From an uncultured Chloroflexales bacterium (lineage in GTDB: Bacteria > Chloroflexota > Chloroflexia > Chloroflexales > Chloroflexaceae), in contig CAKZSI010000065.1 in the NCBI GenBank assembly GCA_937918935.1, positions 1 through 45,532 on the forward strand: a stretch of 45,532 nucleotides of DNA, read 5' to 3'. Each line of letters starts with the position of its first letter. Position 1 is the first letter of the stretch. Under the pieces are notes generated by a model. It did not search any database. It was not told the origin of the DNA and worked only from the letters and a program-made list of their open reading frames with translations. Of the stretch, positions 44,000 to 45,532 are shown in pieces. A program made the translations under genes and the position numbers.

Positions 44000-45232
44000 A
44001 TGCCCAGCCTGACCTGCCCCGCGCGGCGCTACCTGTTCTACGCCGCACTGCTTACTTTCGGCCTCGCCATCAGCGGCCTGTTCTACAACCTGTTGCTGGT
44101 AGAACTTGGCTACGACCGGCGCGGGATCAGGCTCCCCCTGATTGGCGAGACGCCGCTGCTCGGGGTGCTCAACAGCCTGCCGGTGCTGGCGGCCGCGTTG
44201 AGCAGCCTGCCGATCTGGTGGGCGGTGCAGCGGATCGGTCTGCGCCCGGCACTCATCGCCGGTGCGCTGCTCCACTCCGCGGTGCTGCTGGGGGTGGCCC
44301 TCTGGCCGGCGCCAGCGCCCTTGCTGTTCTGCGCCGCGCTAAGCGGCCCGGCATCGGTGCTCTTCCAGGTCAGCGCCGCGCCCTTTATGATGCGCCACAG
44401 CCGCACGGCTGAACGTGATACGCTCTTTGCCCTCAACGGCGCGCTGATCATCGGTGCGGCGGGCCTGGGCAACCTGATCGGCGGCCCCTTCCCCGGGCTC
44501 GCCGCCAGCGTCCTGGACCTGCCAGCCGGCGCCCCGGCCTATCGCGCCACTTTCGCCGTTGCCGCAACGCTGGTCGCCGTGGCCGCGTTGCCGCTGCTGC
44601 TACCGGCTGAACCAACCGGTGCGCCGCGACCCGCCGAACCGGCGCAGATCAGCGCCGGCAGGCTGATCCGCGCCGCGTTCGGCGCCTGGCCCTTCACCCT
44701 CTCGCCGCTGCTAATTTCCCTCGGCGCGGCGTTGCTGATCCCCTTCCTCAACCTCTACTTTCGCCAGCGCTACGACGCCTCCGATGCTGCTCTGGGCATG
44801 ATCTTCGCGGCCATTGGCGTCGCCACCGGCGCCGCCACCCTCCTGGGGCCATGGCTGTCACGACGCTTCGGAAAGATCGGCAGCGTCGTGCTGACCCAGG
44901 CCCTCGCCATCCCCTGCCTGCTGCTGCTGGGCCTGGTCCCCACGCTCTGGCTCGCCGCCACGGTCGCCCTGGTCCGCGGGGCGCTCATGAACATGGCCAT
45001 CCCCCTCTATGATGCCTACGCCATGGAACGCACCCCTGAGGCCGCCCGTCCGATGGTGATCGGGCTGATCAAGGGCGCCTTCTCTACCGGCTACATCATC
45101 GGCCCGATCGTCAGCGCCATCGTGCAGGATCGCTCTGGCTTCGGTCCGCTCTTTGTCGCCACTGCCTGCCTGTACGCCTGTGCCGTGGTCGCCAATACGC
45201 TGTTGTTTCTGCGCCCTCGACGCCAGAAGTGA
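44000..45232 (+). CDS. MFS-type transporter
   Basis: The 410-residue protein has about twelve TM helices in two halves with a central loop near residues 195-220 (LLPAEPTGAPRPAEPAQ). The general MFS fold is clear from the helix pattern and from RFGKIGSVVLTQALAIPCLL, which corresponds to the loop 8-9 region. The substrate is unknown; distant similarity to drug or metabolite exporters is possible. The ATG has no clear ribosome binding site; an AT-rich patch TATGATATATTC near 43869 may be its promoter. Confidence 0.85.
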   Translation: MPSLTCPARRYLFYAALLTFGLAISGLFYNLLLVELGYDRRGIRLPLIGETPLLGVLNSLPVLAAALSSLPIWWAVQRIGLRPALIAGALLHSAVLLGVALWPAPAPLLFCAALSGPASVLFQVSAAPFMMRHSRTAERDTLFALNGALIIGAAGLGNLIGGPFPGLAASVLDLPAGAPAYRATFAVAATLVAVAALPLLLPAEPTGAPRPAEPAQISAGRLIRAAFGAWPFTLSPLLISLGAALLIPFLNLYFRQRYDASDAALGMIFAAIGVATGAATLLGPWLSRRFGKIGSVVLTQALAIPCLLLLGLVPTLWLAATVALVRGALMNMAIPLYDAYAMERTPEAARPMVIGLIKGAFSTGYIIGPIVSAIVQDRSGFGPLFVATACLYACAVVANTLLFLRPRRQK

Positions 45233-45292
45233 TCATGCGCCCCCGCGCGACGGGACAGGAGGGCCCGGACCTCTAGGTCTTCCCGTGATCCA

Positions 45293-45532
45293 CGCCGGTT
45301 GGTGCGAGGTGGGGCAACCCGGTTTCCCCACCCCCCCGCCCGGGGCCAGCGGCACACCGGCCCGCGCCCGCGCGGGCCACGCCCTCTAAGGAACCGCCTT
45401 CCGTCACCCGCGCCGGTTGGTGCGAGGTGGGGCAACCCGGTTTCCCCACCCCCCGCCCAGGGCCAGCGGCACACCGGCCCGCGCCCGCGCGGGCCACGCC
45501 CTCTAAGGAACCGCCTTCCGTCACCCGCGCCG
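45293..45532. repeat. Tandem repeat, unit 117-118 bp, cut by the window end
   Basis: Unit starts at 45293, 45411 and 45528, each beginning CGCCGGTTGGTGCGAGG (the third is cut after five bases). The first two differ by one base in a C-run and one substitution. Each unit contains two hairpins: GGTGGGGCAACC/GGTTTCCCCACC and GGCCCGCG/CGCGGGCC. A degenerate earlier copy may lie at about 45241-45292. No coding role is supported. Confidence 0.9.

Noticed and set aside
45273-45524. Repetitive minus-strand open frame with 39-residue units over the right-end tandem repeat
   Set aside because: It stays open only because the unit is 117 bp, a multiple of three; Gly/Ala/Arg composition and the 118-bp unit that shifts the frame argue against coding.

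Overview
The window is a GC-rich bacterial chromosome segment of about 45.5 kb with roughly 25 real genes on both strands. It holds no rRNA, no tRNA I could recognise, no transposase and no phage genes. The gene set points to a filamentous, probably phototrophic member of the Chloroflexota (class Chloroflexia, Roseiflexus/Chloroflexus-like). The reasons are very long GAF/PAS histidine kinases, a giant DUF11-repeat secreted protein with a C-terminus ending in YLPLLRR, a pair of UbiA prenyltransferases, BluB, and many intergenic palindromes. The taxonomic assignment is inference from family knowledge; no marker in the window proves it.

Left part (1-11.5 kb): a glycogen debranching enzyme (glgX, minus strand) is divergent from exodeoxyribonuclease III (xth). 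Next come a small hypothetical protein and two large sensor histidine kinases on the minus strand. The first has a degenerate receiver followed by PAS, GAF and kinase domains; the second has about four GAF domains, a PAS domain and a kinase core. A small membrane protein follows, with a textbook sigma-70 promoter and an intrinsic terminator.

Middle part (11.5-21.8 kb): one 3069-residue secreted surface protein fills 9.2 kb on the minus strand. It is built from two alternating repeat types repeated as four doublets, then five tandem DUF11 repeats of about 133 residues, then a C-terminal Fn3-like domain. Upstream lies about 1 kb of non-coding DNA of mixed composition.

A plus-strand cluster follows (21.8-27.6 kb): a CheY-like response regulator, a membrane-anchored HEAT-repeat protein and a processive-type family 2 glycosyltransferase, which look like a regulated polysaccharide export module. 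After them come a small membrane protein and two translationally coupled UbiA-family prenyltransferases, probably acting on quinone or tocopherol-like head groups.

Right part (27.6-45.5 kb): a minus-strand amino-acid ABC importer (glnH-glnP-glnQ); a BNR-repeat protein; a McrB-like AAA+ ATPase with an uncharacterised partner gene; a YitT-family membrane protein; gyrB followed 5 nt later by a nucleotidyltransferase with an unusual fused N-terminus; bluB; argC; then, on the minus strand, tsaC/sua5, a LacI-family regulator with a likely operator beside its own start, and a UgpC/MsmK-type sugar ABC ATPase. A 12-TM MFS-type transporter and a 117-118 bp tandem repeat that runs off the window end complete the segment.

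The most unusual features are (i) a family of perfect intergenic palindromes sharing outer ends (CAGGGG(G)TA) and a central GCAACCnGG-type core, which also appears in the right-end tandem repeat; (ii) the response regulator-HEAT-glycosyltransferase module; (iii) the McrB-like ATPase with a novel partner and no McrC; and (iv) the alternating-doublet architecture of the giant surface protein.
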